From contig JAEILZ010000008.1 of NCBI GenBank assembly GCA_018873225.1, positions 1,116,001 to 1,180,000 of the forward strand: a stretch of 64,000 nucleotides of DNA, written 5' to 3'. The notes under the pieces were generated by a model that did not search any database, was not told the origin of the DNA, and was given only the letters and a program-made list of their open reading frames with translations. Each line of letters starts with the position of its first letter. Position 1 is the stretch's first letter. This document shows, one piece after another, positions 23,682-34,780 of the stretch. Source of the stretch: [Phialemoniopsis] sp. UDSM-2020. Taxonomy: Eukaryota > Ascomycota > Sordariomycetes > Thyridiales > Thyridiaceae. The translations under genes were made by a program, and so were the position numbers.

Positions 23682-25162
23682 CTACGCCGTGCCATTGTCA
23701 GCCACGTCGCCGACGATGACACCCAGGATCCAGCAATTGACGAGGAAGAAGGCCAGCGTCGACAGCCACAGTCCGGGGATAAAGGTGCTGCGGCCGAGGA
23801 ACTCGAGCTGGAAGCCCTGCTGCAACCAGGCGCCCTGGAAGACGACCCAGAACGCGAGCGCCACGAGGCCGAGCAGCGGGCGGCGCAGCAGGGACGAGCG
23901 CGGGAGGTAGAGGGGCAGGAAGATCATGTACCAGAGGAAGTACTAATCGCGGCGTCAGCAAAGGTTACGGAGGGGGGGTCTTCGGAAAGGAACGAGGTTT
24001 ACCTGGCTTGTGCAGACCTTGTTAAAGGTGACAAAGGCGAAAGTCTGGGCCAGCATGGTGGTGGGCAGGTCCTTCTTGGCCATGACGAAGGGGATGAGGA
24101 GGGTGGAGAGGAGCAGCTGCGGCAGGAAGGCTAGGGACTCGGCGCGCGGGAGGGCGGACGATGAGGTGGAGGCTGTGGCGGGCGAGGAGGCCTGGTACAG
24201 CTGGATGTTGTAGGGGCTGAAGTTGTGGCGGTGGTCGATGCGGGTGACGTGGTGGAGATAGGTGTGCTGTAGGAAGGGGAAGCCATATCTATTTCACCGT
24301 CTTGTTAGCATTGAAGGACATGGTAGGGGGGCACGGGAACGGCATACATCGAGTACATAAGCACATTGAGCCCGAGGAACGTAGCCAGGCTGACAACACC
24401 CAGCTGTATTCTAGCCGGGTTGCAGAACCGCCTCACCACGGCGAGCAATCCCTTCTTGCTATCTACCACCTTTGCCTTGGCGCTCCGTCGGCCCGTCCGC
24501 TCGTCGTCCATCCACCAGACAATGGCCGGCGCGTAGATGAAAGGGTAGATCTTGAAGTGCACGCCGAAGCCGAGCAGGAGGCCCGCGAGCGCGACGCGGC
24601 GGCGCAGCACAGCCCACAGCAGCGCGGCGACGAGCGCGCCCAGCAGGCCCTCGGAGCTGCCGCGCGTGCTGATCGTCGCGACCATGGGATTGAGCAGCCA
24701 TATCGCGGCGAACCGGCGCGCGCGCTCGGGTGTCATCACCACCCCTCCAAGCTCAGCAGGAGAAGTCGTAGTCAGGATGCGCACGAGCAGCCATCCCGCA
24801 ACGAGATCGGCGGCAGCGAAGAGGACCTTGCCCGAGGCGAAGAGCGCGGCGCCGAGCGGCGTGGCCGGGTCGCCGAGGGCGGTAGGGACGAGGATCCATG
24901 CCAGCAAGGGCGTGTAGCGGTAGGTCTCGCGGCCGTAGGGAGAGGCGCCCGCGGCGGAGAGGCGCGCGGCGTCGGTGAAGACGAGATAGTCTATGTCTGT
25001 GTACTTGAGGGGCGAGTTGGCGTCCTGCCAGAGGCCGTAGAGGAGGAGGACGGCGCGCAGGAGGGCGGCGGCGAGGTAGACGGGGGCCGGGCGGGAGAAG
25101 AAGGATGTGAGGAGAGAGGGTGAAGGGGTGCTGGTGGCGGGAGATGCTTTTGTGGCAGCCAT
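23682..25162 (-). CDS. GPI14: GPI mannosyltransferase 1 (PIG-M homologue)
   Basis: ER-membrane dolichol-phosphate-mannose-dependent alpha-1,4-mannosyltransferase that adds the first mannose to the GPI anchor precursor. Exons 24348-25162, 24003-24288 and 23682-23942 give 453 residues. The luminal catalytic DxD-type motif is DID at 56-58 (KYTDIDYLVFTDAA). Other family marks are GRETYRYTPLLAW, STRGSSEG, FGVHFKIYPFIYAP and, in exon 2, HHVTRIDHRHNFSPYN. There are about ten hydrophobic segments and no cleavable signal. Introns are 59 and 60 nt. It acts with a small stabilising subunit (Pbn1/PIG-X type) not present in this window. It is divergent from the TRAX gene across a 495-bp promoter. Confidence 0.95.
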
Positions 25163-25657
25163 GATGAGATGTGAGAGGACTGTATGAGCTGCGTGCTCGT
25201 CGTGATCGTGAGTGGTGACCTGTGTGGGTGCGGAATGTCAGGCAACTTTGCCTTTGTCTCAACACCGATGCATCTCACACGACACAGCGCATGTGGTGTC
25301 CGGTACTGTCGGGCTGGTTCAGGTGGCCCTATTCCACAGATGAACTTTCGGCACGATTTCCTAACCCTCCTTATCCCTAGGTTCTTTGAGACTTAGAATC
25401 CTCAATCCGATGCTTGCTCTTCGATGCAGTCCCTCGTGATGAGAGATCGAGTTCAAGATGGAAGGTGTCACGTAAAATGAAACCCCTGGAACAGAAGGCA
25501 TGTGGGGAGCGGGTCCTTCCGCACAGCGCACCAATCCAGCAGCCCATGAGCTCCTTCTCCACTAAAATTATCGACCACAGTATTGATTTTGTGACATCGA
25601 CATGCTCAATTGATCGACGTCGACACGACATCAGAAACAGACGGCCAGACCAACACA
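25163..25657. other. Divergent promoter of GPI14 and the TRAX gene
   Basis: This 495-bp region lies between two divergently transcribed housekeeping genes. No separate gene or clear motif was recognised. Confidence 0.5.
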
Positions 25658-26631
25658 ATGGACTCAAAACGAGACAAGGCCGACTTCAAGCCAAGGCGCG
25701 ATGCCGGCGGCCTCAAGAGGGACCGCGATGGTAATACCAAGAAGCCGCAGGCCAGAGAAGTCCCTCGCACCGCCTACACACCCATGTTTGAGCACTTCCG
25801 AGACGAGCTTGATGAGCACCACGACCGCAGAGAGCGCATTGTCAAGGTATCACGGGATGTAACAGCCTTGAGCAAGAAGATGTAGGTCGATCCCAAGATC
25901 ATGGTGTCCCTCTTATGACGGTCCATAGCTCATCACGCTCCTCAACTAGTATCTTCTCATTGCAGAGAGTACGATCCATCTCTTCGAATCTGCCCAATGA
26001 TGTCGACTCAGAGATGAAGACGCGTCTGCAGGAGATCTCCAAGCACCTGTCTACTATTGCTGCTGATGTCCAGGGCATCAATCGCTGGCGGTATGCCCGT
26101 AGCATGAGCTGCATCGAGGAGTTTGTCGAGGCCGTGACCTTTGCGCACTATCTCCGTCAACAAAATCTCATGGATGTGGCCGAGACCAGGACTCTTCTGC
26201 ATGACCTATGTACTGCCACACAACCGGTCAGCGACGAGAAGCCAGGAGGAGAGGAGGTCTCGGAAGAGCCCGCAGCCGAAGCGATGGAGGTCGACAAGGT
26301 GGGCATCGACCTGACCGACGAAGACTTCGTCATGGGCGCCTTTGACCTTTCGGGCGAGATGATGCGCTTCGCGACGACGACGGCGGCGCTCAACGGCGAG
26401 ATGGCGGGCGGAGCGGATCGCACCATCGTGGCCGACATGCAGGAGCTGGGGAGCTTCTTCGAGATGCTACCGCAGCGCAGCGACAGGACGTGGGACAACA
26501 AGATGCAAGTGATGCGCACGTCGGTCAAGAAGGTGGAGCGACTGGGTTACGGGCTCAAGGTCCGGGGCAGTGAACGACCTAAGGGGTGGATGCCTGATAC
26601 CCAGGGCGAGAGCCCGCCTCCGTCGCCTTGA
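25658..26631 (+). CDS. Translin-associated factor X (TRAX) family protein
   Basis: Catalytic partner of translin in the C3PO endoribonuclease, which acts on passenger strands and, as reported in Neurospora, on tRNA processing. Exons 25658-25881 and 25950-26631 give 301 residues, usual for the family. The first true ATG is at 25658. Family blocks are ERIVKVSRDVTALSKK, continued across the intron by IIFSLQRVRS; the acidic helix SCIEEFVEAVTFAHYL, matching the position of catalytic glutamates in animal TRAX; and FDLSGEMMRFAT. An acidic insertion of about 35 residues (after DEKPGGEEV) separates two helices and is probably disordered. The translin partner is not in this window. Confidence 0.92.
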
Positions 26632-27457
26632 TGGCTCTTTTCTTGAGAGTGGTGGTGGCGGGTGCAGAATGTCAGGGTGGCTGATTATTGTGATGAAAGT
26701 TGGAATCATATATGAGGAAAACTGGCTTGGAACTGAGGATCTTTTACCAAAGGGGTATATCGCAATGAAGCAGCGTTAAGTGTATCAATTATAGGATCTG
26801 GGAGCTGAAATGAGCTAATAGACCCCTTATTGTTGACTCCTTCCAGGCTTTCACGATATGGTACAGGGCTTCCCATCCCCTGAAGCTAGCACGTCGCCCC
26901 GCGAAGCTTAGACCATCACCAACCTTACCGGCGCGAGGAGGACCCCCCCTCCGAGGCCCCTTATAAGGGACAAGACTGTGATCGAACTCTCGGGGGGGAG
27001 GCGAGTGGCGGTTTGGTCGGCTTGGCTAAATTCAGGTCAATCTCGTCGGCCCTGCGGAGGACACTAGGCAAGTCAACGGACGGAATCGGAGGGGGGGCAA
27101 ATCTGCTAGGCCAACGGGCGGTCGAGGAGGATCCGAGTTCGATTCCAACAAACAACAAAAAAATCAACAACGGAGTAAAAACCCGAAAGGGTTTTTCGTA
27201 ACTGGCTTCCCTGCAATCGACCAGGTAAGCCAGCGAGCTTTTTGCACTTTTTACCAAATCTCGTGATAGTTTCTTTGGTGTTTTGTAATGCCACCCTTGA
27301 TAGCGACCCACCCGCACCCAACACATGTGCGGTTATGCACACCATTTGCTTACTGTGGGGTCACCTCAAGTTCTCAGGTCTGCATTTTTGCCCAATTTTC
27401 TGACGGTAGCCATTGCACTTCTGTATCTTTCAACGTGCGCAGAAGATTGAGGGTATC
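26632..27457. other. Intergenic region containing a possible Pol III-like element
   Basis: This region follows the TRAX gene and precedes the PAQR gene. It contains a 12-bp palindrome CCCTTATAAGGG at 26958-26969, several G or C runs, and the hairpin and box-B-like element described separately. No protein-coding gene is supported, although a further upstream exon of the PAQR gene could lie near 27220-27440. Confidence 0.4.
27023..27196 (+). other. Possible Pol III-type or SINE-like element with hairpin
   Basis: AGTTCGATTCC at 27136-27146 matches the tRNA box B consensus at 10 of 11 positions. Weak box A candidates are TGGCTAAATTCAGG at 27023-27036 and TAGGCCAACGGG at 27107-27118. Downstream, AAAAACCC (27177-27184), a GAAA loop and GGGTTTTT (27189-27196) form a perfect 8-bp stem ending in a T5 run that could stop Pol III. 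No tRNA cloverleaf can be drawn, so this is not a tRNA. It may be a small RNA, a tRNA-derived SINE remnant or chance. Confidence 0.22.
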
Positions 27458-28576
27458 ATGAGACGGAACGCTGAGGCTGCGCAGCAGGGGCCCTTGGACT
27501 GGGATAATATCTGTGAGTCTATCTCCACTAAAGCGCTTCCTGCTGCTTAGCTGACCAACTTCAGTGCCATGGCAAAGGTGAGCAATCGCACTCACTTGAG
27601 CAATGTGATGATCTCGATCTTGGTGTAACGGACGTGCTTGCAGGGACAACGAGTTCATTCTTACGGGCTATCGGTATGTATCACTCACAGCGATTCCAAC
27701 TTGGACATAACTCACTAACAGTCTAAGCAGCAGAGCGTCTTTCTCTTATCTAAATTCTGCAAAAAGCATCTTGCAAGTCCACAATGAAACAGGTAGTCAT
27801 CCCTCTCCGTGTCATACCTGGACTCTAGCTGACCAGGAAGTTCAGTGAATATCTGGTCGCATCTTCTGGGCGCTCTGCTCTTCATGATCCTGTTCTTTCA
27901 GTATGTCGTACCAAAGACAACTGCTCATAATCTATCCTTCCAAGACGAAGCTACCGTCAGTATCTACTATGTGGCCGTTGTCGTCTGCTTCCTTCTGTCA
28001 ACCATATTCCACACCATCTGCGATCACAGTCCCGAGATACTGAAACTCGGCCTCGAACTGGACCACCTCGGCATCGTCTTTGTCATGTGGGGAACAGGCA
28101 TCTCGAGTACACACTTCGGTTTCTACTGCCACCACGCTATCCGTAACTCTTACTTCATTATAATCACTATTACGGCAACTGGCTGCGCCATCTTCATGCT
28201 GCGACCGAGGTTCAGGAGGCCCGAGTACCGCACAATGAGGTTTCTGATGTACATCTCATTTGGGCTGAGTCTCTTCTCACCAGTGATACATGGTCTGCAC
28301 CGATTCGGATGGGATACTTTGGACAAGATGATGGACTTAGGGTCGTTCTTTGGTCTAGGGCTCATCAACTTTGCCGGTGCCGCTGACTACGCGGCGAGGA
28401 TACCGGAGCGGTGGTGCCCGAGAACATTCGACTTGCTCGGGCACAGTCACAACTGGATGCATGTGCTTGTACTTGCTGGTGCATTAATAAGACTCAAGGG
28501 ACTTCTGACGGCGGCTGAGTATTGGCAGCGTCTCGAACACGAGCAGGGACTAGCCCGGTTCTGCAGCAGTCTTTAA
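27458..28576 (+). CDS. PAQR / hemolysin III-family membrane receptor-like protein
   Basis: Seven-helix protein of the progestin and adipoQ receptor family (yeast Izh proteins), thought to act as zinc-dependent ceramidase-like or receptor proteins. Exons 27458-27512, 27565-27577, 27644-27673, 27731-27792 and 27846-28576 give 296 residues. The 13-nt and 30-nt exons encode LPWQR and DNEFILTGYR, the conserved lead-in to the first helix, followed by VHNETVNIWSHLLGA. Likely zinc-site residues are in STIFHTICDH and LLGHSHNWMHVL. The acceptor of intron 3 could be one of three nearby in-phase AGs; 27730 is preferred by branch-site distance and alignment length. The N-terminus is short (18 codons before the first intron), so an additional upstream exon is possible. 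Confidence 0.85.
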
Positions 28577-28672
28577 GCAACACCTGTATGTGGCACGATG
28601 CGTCATGACGAAATACTACAAAGCATATAATTGTCAATCGAGGACTGCTCCTCGAGTGCGCTGGATGGCTAA

Positions 28673-30272
28673 CTACTCCTTCTCCCGCCTCTCGACGTAA
28701 CACGGCCAGCTGTGAGGAGTGACCGTGAAAAACGCCTTCCATTGCCACTCCTGCTTGGGGTCTACCTGGCGGAAGTTGTAGTCGCGCACCAGCGTCGCGC
28801 AAATCTTGGACAGCTCGATCTTGGCAATGTTCTGCCCGGGACAGGACGCATAGCCGAATCCCCACTACAGCGACGCATGTGTTAGTTCTGTGTCAAGGCA
28901 ATGTCGTGGGGGCGAAGACTTACCGGAATGAAGCACTTCTCCATGTTGATCGCGTCATCCTCCAACCACCTATCCGGTCTGAACTCCCTAGCGTCAGGAC
29001 CCCAGATCTCCTTGGACGAGTGCATGACCGGCACGGTAAGAGACACGGTCGTGCCCTCGGGAATCGTTCTGTCGCCGATGGTCAGTCCACCCTCGGGCGC
29101 GATTCGTGGCAGTCCCATAGGCGCAGGAGGGAATATCCGCAGCGCCTCCTTGATGCACGCCTGGAGGAACGGAAGCTGCTGCGCGTCCGCAAAGCCGACG
29201 ACCCTGTCGCGCGTGAGGGCCGCGGCGTCAATCTCGGCCTGCGCTCGCCGCCACGCGTCCGGATGCCGAATCATGAAATACACGAACGCCTGCAGCGCGC
29301 ACGCGACGGTCTCGTTGCCCGCGGCGATGGCGTTGAAGGCGGCGCTGTCGATCTCGTGCCGCTCCATGCGGTCCGGGTGCTGCTCGAGCATGCGGAACCA
29401 GTGCGCGACGACGTCGAACCGCGCGTCCGGGTTGGCCTGGCGCTCGCGGATGGCGGCCATGGCCGTGTCGATGAGGTGGCCCCAGGGCGTGACGCCGAGC
29501 CACGTCACGAAGCGGTTGCTCAGGAGCGCGACGTGCAGCCAGCGGAAGAAGCCCGCGACCGTGACGTAGGCGGCCTGCGGGTGGGAGCCCGCAATCGTAC
29601 CGTCGATGTCCTTGCCCTCGCGTAGGAAGCCGAACTGCTTGGAGAAGATGGTCTCGCCGATGACGTCGGACGTCGTAAAGGTGAACCACTCGTCGAGGTT
29701 GACGGCTTCGCCCGAGGCGGCGAACTTGTCGAGCCAGCCGAGCAGCAGCTCGATGGTCTGGGCGATGTTGGACTCGGACTGCAGCAGGTTGGTCAGAGTG
29801 TAGCCGGGCGCGAGGTGCCGCGAGAGCTCGTTCTTGATCTTGGGGTCGGTAGCGGCCATGGGGTTCTGGAAGCGCCCGTCCGGGAAGGCGATGACCTTGT
29901 ACCAGCTGCCCTTGTGGAGGGGCGCCGAGAGGATCTTCTTGATGGCATCTGGGTGGCTGACGCTGACCTCGTTGGGGGCGATGCGTACAAAGTGGCCTAG
30001 AAGAGCCGGGTTAGCTTGCCTTGACGGCATATGTTTCGGAACGAGGGATGCTCACCATGCTTGTCGTGGAGTCGAATGATTTCAAGGTTCTGATCACCTT
30101 TCAGGATACGGTTGATATGCCATATCCTCGAGAGACTGGCTCCAAAGGGGCCTGGAACGTCGCTGATGGGAGAGAAGAAACGGCGATAGACCAGGAGCGT
30201 CAGGATGGCGACGACGAGCAAGCCGGCGAGCTGAAGCCAGCCGAGGCCTGTCAACTCGTATAACCTGCCCAT
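28673..30272 (-). CDS. Cytochrome P450 monooxygenase, pisatin-demethylase-like
   Basis: Membrane-anchored heme monooxygenase. Exons 30056-30272, 28924-29996 and 28673-28864 give 493 residues. The first true ATG is at 30272 and opens an N-terminal anchor helix (about 10-31) followed by SDVPGPFG. The I-helix oxygen-activation block is AIAAGNETVA, the K-helix EALR precedes IFPPAPMGLPRIAP, and FRPDRWL follows. The heme loop is WGFGYASCPG with Cys438 as ligand. Its first aromatic is Trp rather than Phe, and the usual Arg is Ala, a pattern I associate with the pisatin-demethylase-like P450 clade. Both introns are 59 nt. No polyketide synthase, peptide synthetase or terpene cyclase lies nearby, so the substrate is unknown; xenobiotic or phytoalexin oxidation is one inference. 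Confidence 0.92.
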
Positions 30273-32278
30273 TTTCACCTCTACGGCGGTAACTGGTTAC
30301 GTGCTTACTCGGTACGACAGAGCAATGCCGTTGGTAGCTCGAAGGTTGGGAACCTTACTGTCCGCGCAAAGGAGGGGTGAGCTCGCACATGGCGTGTGGG
30401 TTGCGTTGGAAATCCCAAAGCCGCGGTTGGGGGAGGGAGCAACGCTCCGGGCCCAGAAACATTAATTAAAGAACCCCTGTCGACATCAGTCGTCGATCAT
30501 TGCTGGCTTTGCATGTCAGGGCTTCTTGGGTCGCTCAGAGAGCTGTGCAAATGGGGCCACCCCCGAAGGAGAACATGGTCCGTATTGTACAGTGCGGAGT
30601 ATGCTTCGTAGGAAATGCCCACATTCATCAGTTGGCCGAGTCCCGATCAGAGTTGTTAATTCCGCCTGACAAGAGAGGTTCCACTGCCGAGAGCACAGGA
30701 TTTTCAGCATCCCCTGCTAGCCCAAACGTAAAAGCAGACCTCTGTGGGACACCATTATCCTATTCCAGCAGCTTGCGTGACTTTGCCGCAACTGTGATGA
30801 TGAGATGTGATAAGTGTTCCTGCGGACCGTTGACACCCCTGGCCAGGGTAAGCACTTGGACATAACAGTCGAGCCCCTGAAAATCATCGATTGGGCCTTT
30901 TTACTTCGTATGTTTCGACAAGAAAGTCGTGCAAGCCATCCTTCGCACTTACTTACGTACGCGTTCGCGCTGGCCTTTGCCAATGATCCTGATGGCACTG
31001 AGCCGGAAGCCTATCTACGGCTTCAATTGTTAGAGCGCTAGACGCCTAAAACTTTAGCTGAGGCACGTTGGTACTTGCAAAGACGACTGTGGAAGAAGGT
31101 TGTTTCTAGCCAATGATCGTGGGTTCAATTGTGTTGTGCTCGGTCGGCCGCCGGTGGGAGAGGGGACGGCCCTATCCGTCCAAACGTTCCACGCACCGGT
31201 TCTTTAGCGTGACGCCGAACCCGAACCAACGACACGGGCTAATCACGGCAAAGCAGTCTTGGTGACCATTGCCAAGGATCCATACGACAATTGCCTCCAC
31301 CCAGAATCACCAAATTGTCATAGTCGCTGCCACTGTACGGAGAAGGTACCCATCGCCGGACAAAACCCGCGGGCTCGTTCGACTGACCCTCAGGAACAGC
31401 TACTTCGAGAGCAGCTCCTCTTGCTTGTTCTCGTCCACGTAATCTCCATGTGGCAGATGTACACCATTTCCTGCATAAAGCGTCCCAATCAAGTCTCAAC
31501 TTCTTCAGCTGTCTCCACTAGGACGTTGGCCCTTGTTGAAGAAATGACCGCTTCAACATAGCGCGTACCCAAAGATGGAGCAGCCCTGATTTTCAAACCA
31601 GTCTGGGACGGCGAGAAATGAAAACGACGACCGCGGCAGAGGGCTCTTCTGCTCTCAACAGCAAGTTTGCTGCCTGTAAGCACTTCGTATGGTCACACTG
31701 GAGTAAGAGAACCGTGCTGTACATGCTCCAGAACCATCGTTCGCGACAAGGTCTGCACGAAGCATAGTCTAAATGTCTTTTTTGCGTTCATCGAGTCATG
31801 CTCTAACCATGGAGCAGGCCCAATTAGTCAATATTACTGTGCTGATACCCACAGAGCCGCAGGGCTACCCGGCCGTTGCCACCCTCCCCTGCAGGGTATG
31901 CAGAATGTCCAAGCCGTTGACATGCAGTACGTAACATGAAACTGGACCACTCGTGGCACCTTACCGGTACTGACATACGATCGGCATCAGCACGGGGAAC
32001 CCTTCCCGGCCAGTAAACGTCTGCGTTTGATGTCGATCGGTCGCCTCGCCGGCTCTTACTTCAACGGCTTCTCTTCCGCCCCTTGGCTCGTCTCAGAGGG
32101 CTTCTTGATGTTGCTTGGCCCCGAGAGAGCCGTTTCTTCGCCATTTGCCGAGTCTTTCATATCGTGCAAAATTTCAGTATTTTGCACGACTGGATTCGTG
32201 CTGTTCGTTCTTTCTCCCTGCGCCACGCGTACGTCCATTCTTTGACGTCGTCATCCGACTCTTCGCAACACCGCAGCC
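30273..32278. other. 2-kb gene-free region between divergent genes
   Basis: This separates the P450 gene (minus) and the rhodopsin-domain gene (plus). Several short frames occur, none with a domain, biased codon use or plausible splicing. I see no tRNA or mobile-element signature. Confidence 0.4.
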
Positions 32279-33635
32279 ATGGATCTTCCACCACCCACCA
32301 AGTTTCCTCCTTTTCCCATCAGGACGAACGACCAGAGGGCCGTCCTGGGGGTGGCAGTCACCTTTGCCGTTCTGCCCGCGACTGCCGTCATCCTCCGAGT
32401 CATTGCGCGTCGTATGGCGTCTAGGAAGTTGGATTCGAGTGATTACTGTATTATGGCTGCTTGTGTAAGTGAAGAGGCTCAGGGGCTGCTTCTAATTTCG
32501 TTTGTTCACAAAGATATACAGGTGTTTGCGGTAACTCTGCAATTGACCAACATTGTTGGTAAGTGGAAGCGCCGGACGATCTTGATCCTTAGGTGTAATC
32601 TCAGCTAACATGACCTAGCCGTCTTCCAAGCCGGCATTGGGTACGGCCACATGATGGATATCATGCTAGAATACGGGATGGCGCCCATCACAAAGCTGCT
32701 CAAGGTAAGAAGACAAGCAGTCATCAATCGCTGCGTTTTCGATTCATATGGCTGACAACGACCTTCTCGACCAGATTATCATCCCATTCCAATTCCTCTG
32801 GGCGCTGAGCCTGAGTTTCTGCAAGATCTCTATCCTCCTGCTGTACTCCAAGGTCTTTGCCGTCCCGCTCGTGATCTGGACAGCTAGGGGTGCGATCGGC
32901 TTCATCACCGCCTGGGCCATCGCCACCATCGTTGCGGGCTGCCTTATCTGCCGACCCTTCGCCTTCAACTGGGACCAGACGATCCCCGGCGGCAAGTGCG
33001 GAAACCAGGTCCTGTCCTTCACCATCACTGGCGTGTTCAACTTGGTCACCGATGTCCTTACCCTTGTGCTGCCCCTGCCTTACTTGTACAAGCTCCAGAT
33101 GCAGTTCTACAAGAAGATGGTCCTCATCGGCGTCTTTAGCATCGGTCTCTGGTAGGTCCTCGGCAGACCAGTCTCGAGCGTATCAGGGGCTCAACACTAA
33201 CTTTTCCCTCCCAGCACATGCGTCATCAGCGCCGTCCGCATCCACACCCTCTCGTCCATGGACTTTGCCGACATCACCTACTCGATCCCGCAGGCCAACA
33301 TCTTCTCGGGGCTCGAGTGCTCCGTCGCCGTCACCCTCGCCTGCATCCCCGTCCTGCGGCCCTTGCTCGGCCGCAGCAAGTACTCCAACACGGGCACCGT
33401 CGCCGCATACCCGTCGGCCAAGAGCGGCGCCGGCTCCAAGGGCGACAACCGCGACTTCGAGCCGCTCGACGACGACAACTCGCAGTACCGCCTGCGGCCC
33501 GTCGGTGGCGGCAAGAGCTCGGCCGTGGTCACGGGGAAGCCGGCGAGCTCGAGCGGGCGGGGCAGCAGCGACTTTGAGGGCGACGACAACAAGATCACGG
33601 TCAAGTCGCAGTGGCATGTTTCTTCCAATGCGTAA
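32279..33635 (+). CDS. Fungal rhodopsin-domain integral membrane protein (Pth11-related)
   Basis: Seven-helix plasma-membrane protein of the large fungal family related to Pth11 receptors, lacking the cysteine-rich CFEM domain. Exons 32279-32464, 32522-32558, 32619-32704, 32775-33151 and 33215-33635 give 368 residues. The N-terminal outside segment is short. Helix 1 (VLGVAVTFAVLPATAVILRV) is followed by the family's KLDSSDYCIMAA motif, then SFCKISILLLYSKVF and CRPFAFNWDQTIPGGKC with two cysteines expected in an extracellular loop. FNLVTDVLTLVLPLPYLYKL and a final helix precede a 90-residue Ser/Gly-rich cytoplasmic tail. The ligand and role are unknown; it need not bind retinal, since no Schiff-base lysine is evident. 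Confidence 0.88.
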
Positions 33636-33843
33636 GGTGGTTGATCATCGCCGACGCGAATGTCTTCCGTCCCGATCAATGCGGTGACAGAACAGATCAT
33701 CAATTGTACTATCGACACAATTACATTCTTGATGTGTATATTAGGATAGAAAAGTTCCAGAGCGCAGGCCCAAATAACGTTCGAAAGGTCGAAGTATTAA
33801 CCAGGAGACCTTGACATCTCTAGTTTGCGCGCACTTTGTGACC

Positions 33844-34780
33844 TTACATCTCGTTATTCGCATGAGCATTGTCGTCCGCTACCAATTGAGCCATCAACGC
33901 GTCAACAGTCTCCTTTGTGATTTGGACCGATGACTTCTCCCAGCCCTGCTCCCAGGGCAAGCGTTCTTTCTCTAACCAAGGAGTTGCCAGTTAGCTAAGG
34001 GAAATCTACACAACGATTGGGGATTGGATTGCCCGGGCCGTAGTCAAGCACTTACCAAAGAAAGTCTTGATCCACCGCCGCTGCACATTAGTGCCTGTCG
34101 CTTCTCCAAACACCGACAAGTAAATGGCTGTCTCGAGGTAGCTGAAACCCGCTTCCTTTTGTCCAAACACCATGCCGGGATTCGCAATGCGGTCCTGTGC
34201 AATCCTATACCTGCGAGCACTCGCGGCATCCTGGACGGATATGATACTGTTCGGGAATTTCGACGATGTTTCGGCCCAAACGGCCGGATTAAAGTGGAGG
34301 TGGTCTCCGAGAGCGGCGTCGAGCCGGCTGAGACTGGCGTCGTGCTCGATCGCTGTTCGGGCCATAAGTGTCAGCTTCATGTCCATATTTTCGTTCTTAC
34401 ATGGAATATCTTACCGCCATGCTTTGCAAGGTCCTCCAGGTTGAGCGTGTTCGGGTTACCAGTAGTAGACAGCGCTAGCCCTACATCGATGATGGAAGCA
34501 ATGGCATTTGGATCGATATGGATTGCTTCGTCGAAGGCAGAGAGGAACTGCTCCTTTGACACGTTGAGTCCACTATGGGGAATGTATCCGTGATTTGCTA
34601 GGGTGTTGAGCATCGGGCAAGGAGCGCGACCTAAACGCATGTCTGGTATGAGCATACTTGTTCCCTGGAGTCAGGTAAGAGGTTATACTGACTGTCCTTC
34701 GCACCTGGAGCTTTCCAATGATACTCATAAGCCGTAACAACGGCCGAGCAGCACGTAGTGAGATAGAGAATCGACCTCAT
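33844..34780 (-). CDS. Secreted heme-thiolate haloperoxidase (chloroperoxidase family)
   Basis: Extracellular heme-thiolate peroxidase of the chloroperoxidase/unspecific peroxygenase family. Exons 34693-34780, 34415-34642, 34056-34352 and 33844-33971 give 246 residues, the short-subfamily size. A signal peptide (1-17) precedes YEYHWKAPGA. The proximal heme ligand is Cys38 in APCPMLNTLANHGY. The distal motif is EHD at about 108-110 in IEHDASLSRLD, the short-family magnesium and acid-base motif. ERLPWEQGW near the C-terminus is also typical. The start and splice sites are supported by phase at all three introns (50, 62 and 84 nt). The substrate is unknown; relatives are implicated in secondary metabolism and lignocellulose or aromatic oxidation. 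Confidence 0.92.

Noticed and set aside
24302..25123. Long plus-strand frame opposite GPI14
   Set aside because: Shadow of a GC-rich gene; low-complexity Arg/Glu/Ala sequence and no splice support.
26961..27326. 121-residue minus-strand frame in the TRAX-PAQR gap
   Set aside because: No domain, and it overlaps the hairpin and box-B-like element; composition looks random.
28879..29625. Plus-strand frames opposite the P450 gene
   Set aside because: Antisense shadows; the sense strand carries all P450 motifs in phase.
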